In this document: one piece after another, positions 51,315-58,335 of the stretch
How the letters are laid out: the number at the start of each line of letters is the position of its first letter
How positions within the stretch are numbered: position 1 is the stretch's first letter
Assembly (NCBI GenBank): GCA_964489015.1
Contig: CAZAXD010000007.1
Coordinates: 1 to 64,000 of the forward strand
Direction: 5' to 3'
DNA: 64,000 bases
From: JAPYWM01 sp964489015
GTDB lineage: Bacteria; Bacteroidota; Bacteroidia; SpSt-205
Notes under the pieces: generated by a model
Database searches by the model: none
The model's input: the letters and a program-made list of their open reading frames with translations, nothing else
What the model was told of the DNA's origin: nothing
Program-made: the position numbers and the translations under genes

Positions 51315-52319
51315 TTGGCACAAGCCGCAGAGGCCATCTCTAGGCCTTTGCAGCTTGTGCTTTGTGACGGTCTCGTGTATCAAAGATGGAAAGGCTTCGT
51401 AGACCGTCTCCGCAAAGCCGCGCCACTTCTTACGCTAGACGGTGATGAGCGGGTCAAAACCCTTCAAAACGCCCGCTGGATTTGGAAAAAGTTTCACCAG
51501 TACCACTTAGACCGCGGTCATGGGGTGGGGCTGATTGGAGGCGGTAGTTTACTTGATTTAGGGGGCTTCTGTGCCGCGACGTGGAAGCGAGGCCTCCCTG
51601 TGATTTATATTCCTACGACTCTAACCGCCATGATAGACGCCGCTATCGGCGGTAAGACTGGGATTAACTTTCGAAAGGGCAAAAACCTCATTGGGGTTTT
51701 TGCTGAGCCGGAAGCAATATGGGTATATCCAGATTTTTTGCAGAGCCTCCCTGTTCGTGAATTACGAAGCGGCTGGGTAGAGCTCTTCAAGCATGCGGTC
51801 CTGGCCGGGGGCCACCTATGGGAAGCCATCCAACCCGCCAAGCCCACCACGCCCCCCGCTATCGAGCTATTACAAGAGGGTATTCAGGTCAAGCTCCGGA
51901 TCGTCGCAGAGGATCCCTTCGAAAGGAGCGGCCCAAGAACCTTGCTCAATTTAGGTCACACCCTAGGCCACGTTTGGGAAGGGCTTGCTAAATCGAGACC
52001 GCTCCTGCACGGTGAAGCTGTGGCTATCGGCTTAGCACAGGAATTTTATCTAAGCAAGGCGCAGGGTCTTTTATCCCCGGCCGTATTCGATGGGCTGTTG
52101 CATTGGCTCGAGACCCATGGTTACTTAACCCCTTTACCGCCCTTTACGTGGAAGGCATGGGAAGCCCTTCTCCTTCAAGACAAGAAAATTCTTCAGGGCT
52201 CATTACAGATTCCTCTACTCAAGAGGGTCGGTGAGGCCGTACCCCATTATGTGGTTTCTGTAGCCGAGCTCAAAGCTGCTGTCCAGTGGTATATCCAGCG
52301 GTATGGTCGTTCGGATTGA
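51315..52319 (+). CDS. aroB: 3-dehydroquinate synthase
   Basis: NAD- and metal-dependent enzyme of 334 residues in the shikimate pathway, converting DAHP to 3-dehydroquinate. GGGSLLDLGGFCAATWKRG, PTTLTAMIDAAIGGKTGINF and the metal-binding NLGHTLGHVWEG are present. The only usual start codon in frame after the etfA stop is TTG 51315. Family alignments suggest the protein could begin a few codons earlier (P-I-L-Y-T-A-A-D-D-L), where no ATG/GTG/TTG exists, so the true start is uncertain. It overlaps aroA by 17 bases. Confidence 0.9.
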   Translation: MAQAAEAISRPLQLVLCDGLVYQRWKGFVDRLRKAAPLLTLDGDERVKTLQNARWIWKKFHQYHLDRGHGVGLIGGGSLLDLGGFCAATWKRGLPVIYIPTTLTAMIDAAIGGKTGINFRKGKNLIGVFAEPEAIWVYPDFLQSLPVRELRSGWVELFKHAVLAGGHLWEAIQPAKPTTPPAIELLQEGIQVKLRIVAEDPFERSGPRTLLNLGHTLGHVWEGLAKSRPLLHGEAVAIGLAQEFYLSKAQGLLSPAVFDGLLHWLETHGYLTPLPPFTWKAWEALLLQDKKILQGSLQIPLLKRVGEAVPHYVVSVAELKAAVQWYIQRYGRSD

Positions 52320-53589
52320 GCCGCTCAGGGTACCGATCCAGGGATATGTAGCCCTACCTTTCTCAAAAAGTATTTCCGCTCGCCAGATTCTTTTAGGCGC
52401 TTATCACGAGCAGCCCTTTGTAATCAAGGGCTTGTCCGAAGCGCAAGATACCCAAGATCTGCTAACGCTCCTCAGGCAGCTAGGCTATTCTATCGAACAG
52501 GCAGAGGATGGCTGGCATTTTAGGCCTTGCTCTGCTAAGCACCCCAGTCAGCTGCATGCAGGCGAGGGCGGCACCACCCTGCGTTTTATTTTGCCCTGGT
52601 TAGCGTTTTTGCCGGGCTCTTTTCGACTGGCTCTCAGTCCTCGCCTTGCGAGACGACCCCTTGAGCCGCTTATTCATAGTCTCAAGCAGGCCGGCGCCGA
52701 TGTAAGCGTTATGGGCCTTTTCATCGAGATACGAGGTAACCCGGATTGGTATCCCGATGCCTTCCTTATCGACGCCAGCCAGAGCGGTCAGTTCCTCTCG
52801 GGATTGCTATTAGCAGCGCCGCGCCTACCCCTAAATTGCTTTATCCGAACCACAGGAGAGACCCTAGCAACCCGTTCTTATATCGAGATGACGCAGCGCC
52901 TCCTTCAGACCTACGGGTATGTATGGGAGAGTACCCCTGAAGGCTGGTGTCTAGTGCGGAAGCCATCTACGCCCACCTCGTTGGCATTTGAGGGAGAAGC
53001 GGACTGGAGCAGTGGCGGCTACTTCTGGGCCTGGGCACTTCTGCACGAGGCCGAGCTCACGTTACCCCTATCCTGCTCTAGTTTACAGCCGGAGAGCCGC
53101 TTCTGGCCGGAGTTAGTGCCTAGTCTCTGCTTATATGAAAGCGCAAGCTGTGAAGTGCGTATTGCTCATAAAGCCGGAGCCCTACCCCGTCGTTGGTGTG
53201 GAGATATCACTAATGTACCCGATACGTTTCCCACCCTTGCCGTTTTAGGCGCCCTGGCCGCAGAGCCGTGGCAAATCCAAGGCATCGCTACCCTGCCTCA
53301 CAAGGAATCCAACCGCCTACAAGCTATGGCTCAAGAACTAGCCAAAGCCGGGGCAATCCTGCACTGGGAAGCGGATACTTGCACCATCATCCCTGCCTCT
53401 CGCCTGCAGGTTCCCGCCTCATTTGATACGCACGGCGATCATCGTGTAGCCATGGCACTGAGCCTTTTCGCTGCAACCGCACAGAAGCCCATACACATAC
53501 GGGATGCGCAGGTTGTCACCAAGTCATTTCCCTTTTACTGGCAAGCCTTACAGAAGCTTGGAGTTGGGGTATCGATCTTCCGCGACTAA
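52303..53589 (+). CDS. aroA: 3-phosphoshikimate 1-carboxyvinyltransferase (EPSP synthase)
   Basis: Adds enolpyruvate from PEP to shikimate-3-phosphate. The 428 residues form the inside-out barrel shared with MurA. Active-site segments are LPFSKSISARQ (usually LPGSKSISNR), GEGGTTLRF (usually GNAGTTMR), NVPDTFPTLAVLG, KESNRLQAMAQ (usually KESDRI) and DTHGDHRVAMAL. Several positions differ from the textbook motifs (P-F-S-K, E for N, N for D), but all catalytic Lys, Arg and Asp/His positions I can align are kept. Translationally coupled to aroB. Confidence 0.92.
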   Translation: MVVRIEPLRVPIQGYVALPFSKSISARQILLGAYHEQPFVIKGLSEAQDTQDLLTLLRQLGYSIEQAEDGWHFRPCSAKHPSQLHAGEGGTTLRFILPWLAFLPGSFRLALSPRLARRPLEPLIHSLKQAGADVSVMGLFIEIRGNPDWYPDAFLIDASQSGQFLSGLLLAAPRLPLNCFIRTTGETLATRSYIEMTQRLLQTYGYVWESTPEGWCLVRKPSTPTSLAFEGEADWSSGGYFWAWALLHEAELTLPLSCSSLQPESRFWPELVPSLCLYESASCEVRIAHKAGALPRRWCGDITNVPDTFPTLAVLGALAAEPWQIQGIATLPHKESNRLQAMAQELAKAGAILHWEADTCTIIPASRLQVPASFDTHGDHRVAMALSLFAATAQKPIHIRDAQVVTKSFPFYWQALQKLGVGVSIFRD

Positions 53590-53601
53590 AAAGTTTTTAT
53601 T

Positions 53602-53609
53602 TACTTTTG
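53602..53609 (+). promoter_or_regulatory. TAnnTTTG -7 element for the aldonolactone oxidase gene
   Basis: TACTTTTG ends 4 bases before ATG 53614 in the 24-base gap after aroA. Confidence 0.55.
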
Positions 53610-53613
53610 AAAC

Positions 53614-54942
53614 ATGCGGGTTCAGAATTGGGGGCGTACCCTGGCTTTTACGCCGACAGCGATCGTCACACCAACGAACGAAACAGCCATAACCCGTCTC
53701 ATCCACCAAGCAAGCGAAAAGAAGATCCCTGTTCGCGTCGTAGGAGCGGGGCATTCTTGGACGCCCATGATTGAAACGTCTGGCTTCCTTGTCAAGCTAG
53801 ATCGCTTACAGGGACTAATCTCGCTGCGCACGACCCAATCCGAGGCCACGCTGTGGGCAGGCACGCGTTTATACAAAGCGGGTCCCCTGCTATGGGAGGC
53901 CGGCTACAGCCTGGCCAATCAAGGCGATATTGACCGCCAGAGCTTGGCCGGGGCCTTTAGTACAGGCACCCACGGCACCGGCAAGAACTTCGGCGTTTTG
54001 GCTACACAGGCTGTTCACTACCGCTTCATAGACGGACAGGGGCACATGCACAATGTCTATCCAGAGTCAGACTCGCTGCGATTTCGCTGTGCTCAGGTTT
54101 CCTTGGGGCTGCTGGGCATTATTACACAAATCACACTCCGCCTTGAGAAGGCCTACTACCTCCACCTTGAAAAGCGCGTCGAACCGCTGGATCAAACGCT
54201 CGAGCGCTTTCCGGCCTATTTAGATACATATCGGCATGTAGAGTTCTTCTGGTTTCCCTATAGTGACAAAGTAGGCCTTAAGCTAACCCAGCGCAGTGAA
54301 ATGCCTGGTCAGACTTCCTTACTCAAGAAGTGGATAATAGATGGGCTTTGGGAGAACGGGGCCTTTTGGCTCATCAATAAGGCAGCGGAACTCCAACCCG
54401 CCGCCTCGCCGCGTTTGTGTCGCTTTGCCGGCGCTAATATGGGCACGGAGACTCGAATAGATAAGGCTTATCGGGTCTTCGCCACGGCTCGCTGGATACG
54501 CTTTCGGGAGATGGAGTACGGCGTACCTGCCGAAATGGGTTCCGAGGTATTGCGCGAGATCCAGCGATGGATTAATAAGCACCAGCCGGCCGTTAGCTTT
54601 CCAATAGAATATCGCTACGTGAAAGGCGATGACATCCCCCTCAGTCCGGCCTACGGTGGGGATCGCGTCTTTATTGCCGTTCATGCATACCACCGCATGC
54701 CTTACGAGGCCTTTTTTGCAGGTATCGAAGCTATCTTCCAGGCCTACGAAGGACGTCCGCACTGGGGCAAGATGCATACCGCCACCGCCGCCTACCTAGA
54801 AAAGGTCTACCCCGGTTTATCGCTCTTCCTGGCGGAACGAGAAAAGCTCGATCCGCAGGGGGTCTTCCTCACACCGTACTTTGAAAGGCTATTATGGGGC
54901 GATACAGTCTCCTCTTCTCAGGTTTTATCCTCTCAAGCTTAG
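53614..54942 (+). CDS. Aldonolactone oxidase-like FAD oxidoreductase
   Basis: A 442-residue VAO-family flavoenzyme of the L-gulono/D-arabinono-1,4-lactone oxidase group. The N-terminal FAD domain has VRVVGAGHSWTPM, in which the His of G-H-S is the usual covalent flavin site, and GAFSTGTHGTG. The C-terminal ALO domain ends with HWGKMHT, the family's H-W-x-K motif. It oxidises a sugar lactone, alditol or related alcohol, producing H2O2 or reducing another acceptor; the substrate cannot be fixed. No signal peptide. It overlaps the next secreted-protein gene by 49 bases. Confidence 0.88.
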   Translation: MRVQNWGRTLAFTPTAIVTPTNETAITRLIHQASEKKIPVRVVGAGHSWTPMIETSGFLVKLDRLQGLISLRTTQSEATLWAGTRLYKAGPLLWEAGYSLANQGDIDRQSLAGAFSTGTHGTGKNFGVLATQAVHYRFIDGQGHMHNVYPESDSLRFRCAQVSLGLLGIITQITLRLEKAYYLHLEKRVEPLDQTLERFPAYLDTYRHVEFFWFPYSDKVGLKLTQRSEMPGQTSLLKKWIIDGLWENGAFWLINKAAELQPAASPRLCRFAGANMGTETRIDKAYRVFATARWIRFREMEYGVPAEMGSEVLREIQRWINKHQPAVSFPIEYRYVKGDDIPLSPAYGGDRVFIAVHAYHRMPYEAFFAGIEAIFQAYEGRPHWGKMHTATAAYLEKVYPGLSLFLAEREKLDPQGVFLTPYFERLLWGDTVSSSQVLSSQA

Positions 54943-55712
54943 CGCAGCCCTGTGCTTGCGGCCCTCGATGTACCCCGATTATGCCCCCTAGTATCTGGCC
55001 GGTAGCCGTGGTAGATTACCAGTTTGGCGTTTCTCAAACTTTTGGGCAGGATAGCTCGTACTTCCCGTATAACATTTTGGGGCCCATATGCACCACAGCT
55101 ACGCCTATTTCGCCCTGTGCGGATCCTTGTCAAGTCGTTTCGTTAGGTAAAGGCGGTTACGTGGTGCTAGCCTTTGACCCCCCTATCGCAGATGGACTAG
55201 GGGCAGACTTCATCGTGTTTGAGAATCCCTTCGCATATGGAAACGGGCTAGTCTTTGAGGAGTGGATGATAATACAGGCTTCACAAGACGGACGAAGCTG
55301 GCACACTTTTCCTTTCGATTCTGTCACGGGAGCGGGGTTAGCAGGTCGCACACCCACTGGCTGTAGCAACTGCACGGGCCCCATAAGCTGGCAAGATCCC
55401 ACCCAAGCAGGCGGGGATGCCTTTGACTTAGCGCTGGTAGGATTGCCCTGGGCTAAATATGTAAAAATCATGGATGCGACGCGTTACCAGCCGCCTGACC
55501 GGTTATCCGCTGATCTCGATGGCGCCGTAGCCATTCATCAGGCGCATCCTCAAAGTCTCGCCATGATGGAAGGAGAGCCAGCCTTCCAACCAGTGCGCTG
55601 CTGGACACTGAGCGGGCAGGAGGTGCCCTGTGATGTCCCCGGCTTTTTGATTAAGCTCTACCTCGATCAGCGGGGACAAGCCTACCTTTCACGGACATAC
55701 AATATCCCCTAA
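54894..55712 (+). CDS. Secreted cell-surface protein of unknown function
   Basis: A 272-residue protein with signal peptide (MGRYSLLFSGFILSSLAQ) and at least ten cysteines, many in pairs (C-A-C-G-P-R-C, C-S-N-C), suggesting disulfide bonds. The core (GGYVVLAFDPPIADGLGADFIVFENPFAYG, and EEWMIIQASQDGRSWHTF) resembles beta-sandwich surface proteins in which a date or event-like DFIVFENP motif recurs. The tail WTLSGQEVPCDVPGFLIKLYL resembles a type IX secretion C-terminal signal, in keeping with porV. Function unknown. Confidence 0.68.
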   Translation: MGRYSLLFSGFILSSLAQPCACGPRCTPIMPPSIWPVAVVDYQFGVSQTFGQDSSYFPYNILGPICTTATPISPCADPCQVVSLGKGGYVVLAFDPPIADGLGADFIVFENPFAYGNGLVFEEWMIIQASQDGRSWHTFPFDSVTGAGLAGRTPTGCSNCTGPISWQDPTQAGGDAFDLALVGLPWAKYVKIMDATRYQPPDRLSADLDGAVAIHQAHPQSLAMMEGEPAFQPVRCWTLSGQEVPCDVPGFLIKLYLDQRGQAYLSRTYNIP

Positions 55713-55757
55713 TCTCTGTTACAAGAGACCTCAAGTGGGTTGATAAGAACCGCTAAG

Positions 55758-56423
55758 CTAGTTTTTGTCACTAGCGTAAAAGCCCCCTCCCCCTATTCGC
55801 AGCCGGACGAAAGCTAAGAAAGGCCTTATCTGGGGACCGCCTTGTAGCATCACATTCTCCCCCTCCCACTCCTGCCAGCCCATGAGCCCTTGTAAAATGC
55901 CTGCCGAGAGTCCCACCATAATCCCTCCTTTTATGACCTTTTGAACCTCCAACGCACCGCCGAGGAGACCGCCGCCTGTTCCGATTTGCGTTTCCAGCGC
56001 CGGTGTGGTACCGAGTTGGGCAAAAGGTATCTGCACCCTATCTCGAATTCGGAAAAAGACTCCCCCGGCCCCGCCGGATACAACGGGCATCACGTGAAAC
56101 CCTCCCACTGGCACCGCATAACCTACCCGGACCCACCCCATGCCACCCGCTAATCCACCTCCTAAAAGAGAACCACCGCCTCCACCAAGGTGAAATCCTC
56201 TTATCCAGAATCCGCCCTCTCCTCCTAATCCAAAAACACCGCTCGCTACGTCGAAATCGATCCCCTGAGCCCGCAAGGCATCCTTTAGGGGTACTAGGCC
56301 AGTAAGATACGTATACTGCGCCCAAAACCAACCACCACCTCCACTAAGACCTTGGGCTTCGCTTCGGTTCAGTAGGAGACATACCAAGGCTAGCTTTGTT
56401 AGGAAACCTGGCTTCATACGCAT
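55758..56423 (-). CDS. Glycine-rich secreted/outer-membrane protein
   Basis: A 221-residue protein with signal peptide (MRMKPGFLTKLALVCLLLNRSEAQ). The mature part is very rich in Gly, with blocks such as FHLGGGGGSLLGGGLAGGMGW and repeated alternating hydrophobic strands, which suggests a barrel or an amyloid-like surface protein. No family recognised. CATATTTG 5 bases before the ATG differs from the -7 consensus at its first base. Confidence 0.65.
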   Translation of the reverse strand: MRMKPGFLTKLALVCLLLNRSEAQGLSGGGGWFWAQYTYLTGLVPLKDALRAQGIDFDVASGVFGLGGEGGFWIRGFHLGGGGGSLLGGGLAGGMGWVRVGYAVPVGGFHVMPVVSGGAGGVFFRIRDRVQIPFAQLGTTPALETQIGTGGGLLGGALEVQKVIKGGIMVGLSAGILQGLMGWQEWEGENVMLQGGPQIRPFLAFVRLRIGGGGFYASDKN

Positions 56424-56447
56424 GTAAGCAAATATGGCTAAAAACGT

Positions 56448-57497
56448 TTATGAGATAACTGCAAGGAGTTCCTCAAAAGCCTCGTCGGGCAAAGCTGGAA
56501 AGTTTGCTAAGCGAAAGGTTTTGTCTTTTTCGGGCCCGTAGCCCCAGCCTAAGTACAAACCTTGAGCCTCTACCTGCTGGCGAAGTTCTTGTAAAGTTTG
56601 TCCTTCTCTCAGGTAAAAGCATAAGACAGTAGGGCTTCGATAGGGTGCTGGTAAGTAGGGTCTGAACCCCAGGGCAGCCAATCGTTCGTAAAGGGCTGCT
56701 GCCCGTCTAGCAAGCTCGGGCATCACCGCCGTGGGTCTAGGTCGGTCGTGCAATGTCTTGGCTAGCAGGTAGATATTTAGCAGGTTAGGCGTTGAAGGCG
56801 GCTCGTGCTGCTGCGCCCGATTTAGGATATAAGACAAGCTATTATGACGCGTGGGAGGCTGTTCTGCTGCTAAGGCTTGAATACGGGGACTAGCGAGAAG
56901 AATACCCAGCCCTGGTGGTAAACCGAAGGCTTTCTGCACCGAGGCAAATACAAAATCTACAGCCGACCAGGGCAGTGGCAGCGCGCCTAAGCTGCTCGTA
57001 GCATCCAGCGCCATGTAAGCCTGTGGAAAGGCCGCCCGCCAGGCTTCTAAATGATCGAGCCAGGCGCCAATGGCGGTTTCGACATGGACAAGCGCTAAGC
57101 TGCGCACGCTGCTATACCGTTCGGCCAGTTTTTGGCGCTGAGCCTCTGCACCCGCTGCGAAGTCCCACTCGTAGCTTCGGCTGTAGGGGCTCGCAGCCTG
57201 ACAGAGAGCAAACCACCGCTTCCCAAAAGCACCCTGAATGACATGGAGAGCGGTGTACTCAGCCATGAGGTCGACCCAGATCTGCCAAGCTTCTGTCGCG
57301 CCACTCACGAAAGCAACCGTCCAATCTGTAGGTAACTCCAGGTAGGCAGTGACCTGAGCCTGTGCCTCCTTAAGTAATGCTTTCCAGACAGGGTCGCGAT
57401 GATAGCGAGACAGAAGCCCTTCTGCTAGGGCCGCTTGTATGGCGGCGGGAACTGTAGGATGGAGTTGAGATGGACCGGGTTGAAAGCTATAGCGCAT
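56448..57497 (-). CDS. Class V aminotransferase, phosphoserine aminotransferase-like
   Basis: A 349-residue PLP fold-type I enzyme. MRYSFQPGPSQLHPTVPAAI matches the SerC start (F-x-P-G-P-x-x-L-P), FVSGATEAWQIWVDL is the PLP phosphate region, and the PLP lysine is in FVFASVQKAFGLPPGLGILLA. The final part RLANFPALPDEAFEELL resembles SerC. Identity to SerC is only moderate, so another class V role such as an alanine-glyoxylate aminotransferase is possible. ATG 57497 begins two bases after the hydratase stop. Confidence 0.82.
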   Translation of the reverse strand: MRYSFQPGPSQLHPTVPAAIQAALAEGLLSRYHRDPVWKALLKEAQAQVTAYLELPTDWTVAFVSGATEAWQIWVDLMAEYTALHVIQGAFGKRWFALCQAASPYSRSYEWDFAAGAEAQRQKLAERYSSVRSLALVHVETAIGAWLDHLEAWRAAFPQAYMALDATSSLGALPLPWSAVDFVFASVQKAFGLPPGLGILLASPRIQALAAEQPPTRHNSLSYILNRAQQHEPPSTPNLLNIYLLAKTLHDRPRPTAVMPELARRAAALYERLAALGFRPYLPAPYRSPTVLCFYLREGQTLQELRQQVEAQGLYLGWGYGPEKDKTFRLANFPALPDEAFEELLAVIS

Positions 57498-57499
57498 GC

Positions 57500-58273
57500 T
57501 TAGCGTCCCTTCCACTGCGGGGGTCGTTTCTCCATAAAGGCTTGCATACCTTCTTTTTGGTCTTGCGTCGCAAAGAGGAGATAGAAGTTTCGGCGCTCAA
57601 AGTGAAGGCCTTCCTCGAGGGAGAGTTCGTAGCTTTTGAGCACGGCCTGCTTGGCTAGCTGAACGGCGAGAGGAGGCATGCTCGCAATCTCTGTGGCTAG
57701 CTTGATAGCTTCCTCTAAATAAAGCTCGACAGGAACGACCCGGCTCACAAGCCCCCATTCATAAGCCTGCTGCGCTGAAAAGAATCGCCCTGTTAGGATG
57801 TGCTCCATTGCGCGGGATTTGCCAATGGCTCGGGTGAGTCGCTGCGTACCGCCTGCGCCGGGAATAACACCAATTTTGATTTCCGGCTGGCCAAACTGAG
57901 CGGTCTCACTCGCCACGATGATGTCACAAAGCATCGCTAGCTCACAGCCGCCCCCTAAGGCAAACCCGCTAACTGCCGCAATCACAGGCTTTTTCAGCCG
58001 CTTGATTTGGTCCCACCGCTGGAATTGGTCTAGCATCAGCATGTCGACGGCCGAATCGCCTGCCATCTCCTTGATGTCGGCGCCCGCCGCAAAGGCGCGC
58101 TCGTTTCCGGTGATCACCGTAACCCGCACATCCTCATCCGTGTCTAATTGTAGGAGCATATTAGAGAGGTCTGCAACGAGAGCCCGATTGAGGGCGTTGA
58201 GGCTCTCTGGGCGATTGAGTCGAATCAGCGCTACGCCTGGCGCGACGGCCTTTTCGAGTACAAGGTGACTCAT
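57500..58273 (-). CDS. Enoyl-CoA hydratase/isomerase family protein
   Basis: A 257-residue crotonase-fold enzyme adding water across 2-enoyl-CoA. The oxyanion region AFAAGADIKEMAG, the segment AAVSGFALGGGCELAMLCDI and the two catalytic glutamates in QPEIKIGVIPGAGGTQRL (first at P-E-I, second 20 residues on in this family's usual spacing) fit an active hydratase. It shares a transcript with the aminotransferase gene. ATG 58273 is chosen. Confidence 0.93.
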   Translation of the reverse strand: MSHLVLEKAVAPGVALIRLNRPESLNALNRALVADLSNMLLQLDTDEDVRVTVITGNERAFAAGADIKEMAGDSAVDMLMLDQFQRWDQIKRLKKPVIAAVSGFALGGGCELAMLCDIIVASETAQFGQPEIKIGVIPGAGGTQRLTRAIGKSRAMEHILTGRFFSAQQAYEWGLVSRVVPVELYLEEAIKLATEIASMPPLAVQLAKQAVLKSYELSLEEGLHFERRNFYLLFATQDQKEGMQAFMEKRPPQWKGR

Positions 58274-58277
58274 GGCG

Positions 58278-58285
58278 CAAAAATA
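58278..58285 (-). promoter_or_regulatory. TAnnTTTG -7 element for the enoyl-CoA hydratase gene
   Basis: TATTTTTG ends 4 bases before ATG 58273. Confidence 0.55.
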
Positions 58286-58319
58286 CAACCCCCCTCGCTA
58301 AGCCTGAGGAAAAATGGTG

Positions 58320-58327
58320 TATATTTG
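58320..58327 (+). promoter_or_regulatory. TAnnTTTG -7 element for the DUF4175-HATPase-ybeY-mnmG run
   Basis: TATATTTG ends 8 bases before ATG 58336. It is back to back with the element at 58278-58285, giving a compact 62-base divergent promoter region. Confidence 0.55.
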
Positions 58328-58335
58328 TAGAGCAG

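Noticed and set aside
52303..53589. EPSP synthase motif changes as a sign of glyphosate insensitivity
   Set aside because: The glycine equivalent to E. coli Gly96 appears to be kept in G-E-G-G-T-T, so sequence alone does not support it.
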